Of a stretch of DNA of 64,000 bases, positions 63,824 through 64,000 are shown in pieces (within the stretch, counting starts at the first letter, position 1; every line of letters begins with the position of its first letter). The DNA lies in contig NZ_KB849239.1 in assembly GCF_000368085.1 (NCBI RefSeq), positions 3,567,467 through 3,631,466 on the forward strand, written 5' to 3'. The notes under the pieces were generated by a model. The model was given only the letters and a program-made list of their open reading frames with translations. It was not told the origin of the DNA and made no database searches. This DNA is from Acinetobacter nosocomialis NIPH 2119. GTDB taxonomy: Bacteria; Pseudomonadota; Gammaproteobacteria; Pseudomonadales; Moraxellaceae. The position numbers and the translations under genes are program-made.

Positions 63824-64000
63824 ATACAACACCCAAGCAGTTGTATATAAAGCATCAATCGATTCATAAATCTACAAAGCAACTTGATTTAGTTAAACGC
63901 TTAGCTAAAATGAACACAGTCAGATTCAATCAGCCCAGTCTGTAAAGATTTGGAAAACGCTTCGGCAGTTAATAAGACCAAAGCAAGTATCCATAAACAG
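63824..64000 (+). other. 23S-5S spacer, cut by the right edge
   Basis: This is the transcribed spacer. By comparison with the first operon the 5S gene should start about four bases beyond the window. Confidence 0.85.

Overview
The window is a chromosomal segment of an Acinetobacter, most likely a member of the A. calcoaceticus-baumannii complex. The evidence is the low-GC gene body, the Acinetobacter-type 16S sequence with an rrn spacer carrying tRNA-Ile and tRNA-Ala, and a long run of genes typical of Acinetobacter core chromosome. I see no prophage, insertion sequence or CRISPR array.

Layout. 1-751 is the 5' part of a Gly/Val/Thr-rich repeat protein that runs off the left edge. An AT-rich gap and a tRNA-Arg(ACG) follow. 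1.5-10 kb holds small metabolic and envelope genes: nitroreductase, FAH-family hydrolase, an AraC regulator divergent from an EamA exporter, YihY, WrbA, Xpt and a DUF3108 protein. 10-22.9 kb holds housekeeping genes: a TonB-like protein, miaB-ybeZ-ybeY, a soluble lytic transglycosylase, an RNase I-like protein lacking both catalytic histidines, mdh, a 2OG-Fe(II) oxygenase, rlmJ and pssA. 22.9-28.8 kb is a complete rrn operon (two promoters, 16S, tRNA-Ile, tRNA-Ala, 23S, 5S, terminator).

28.8-40.9 kb holds three small genes, an acyl-CoA dehydrogenase and a complete atuR / atuABCDEF cluster for acyclic terpene (citronellol/geraniol) breakdown. A perfect palindrome sits between the likely -35 and -10 of the atuA promoter. 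40.9-43.3 kb is a four-gene module of roadblock protein, winged-helix fusion, Ras-like GTPase and roadblock protein. It resembles the B-C-D part of actinobacterial conservons and is the most unusual system I see. 43.6-49.2 kb holds sspA-sspB plus a tail-anchored protein, rplM-rpsI and pdxA-rsmA-apaH. 49.2-56 kb holds a DUF2147 protein, lrgA-lrgB, hflX, a PlsC-type acyltransferase, a phospholipase D-like lipoprotein and a metallophosphoesterase. 56-58.2 kb is a yfiR-yfiN-yfiB type cyclic-di-GMP signalling operon.

A second rrn operon begins at about 58.37 kb in the same orientation and reaches the right edge just before its 5S gene. The two rrn copies form a direct repeat of about 5.6 kb with an offset of 35,388 bp, so the atu / conservon-like / yfi segment lies between two recombination-competent repeats. 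Start sites were moved inward from the longest reading frame wherever a Shine-Dalgarno sequence or family length argued for it.
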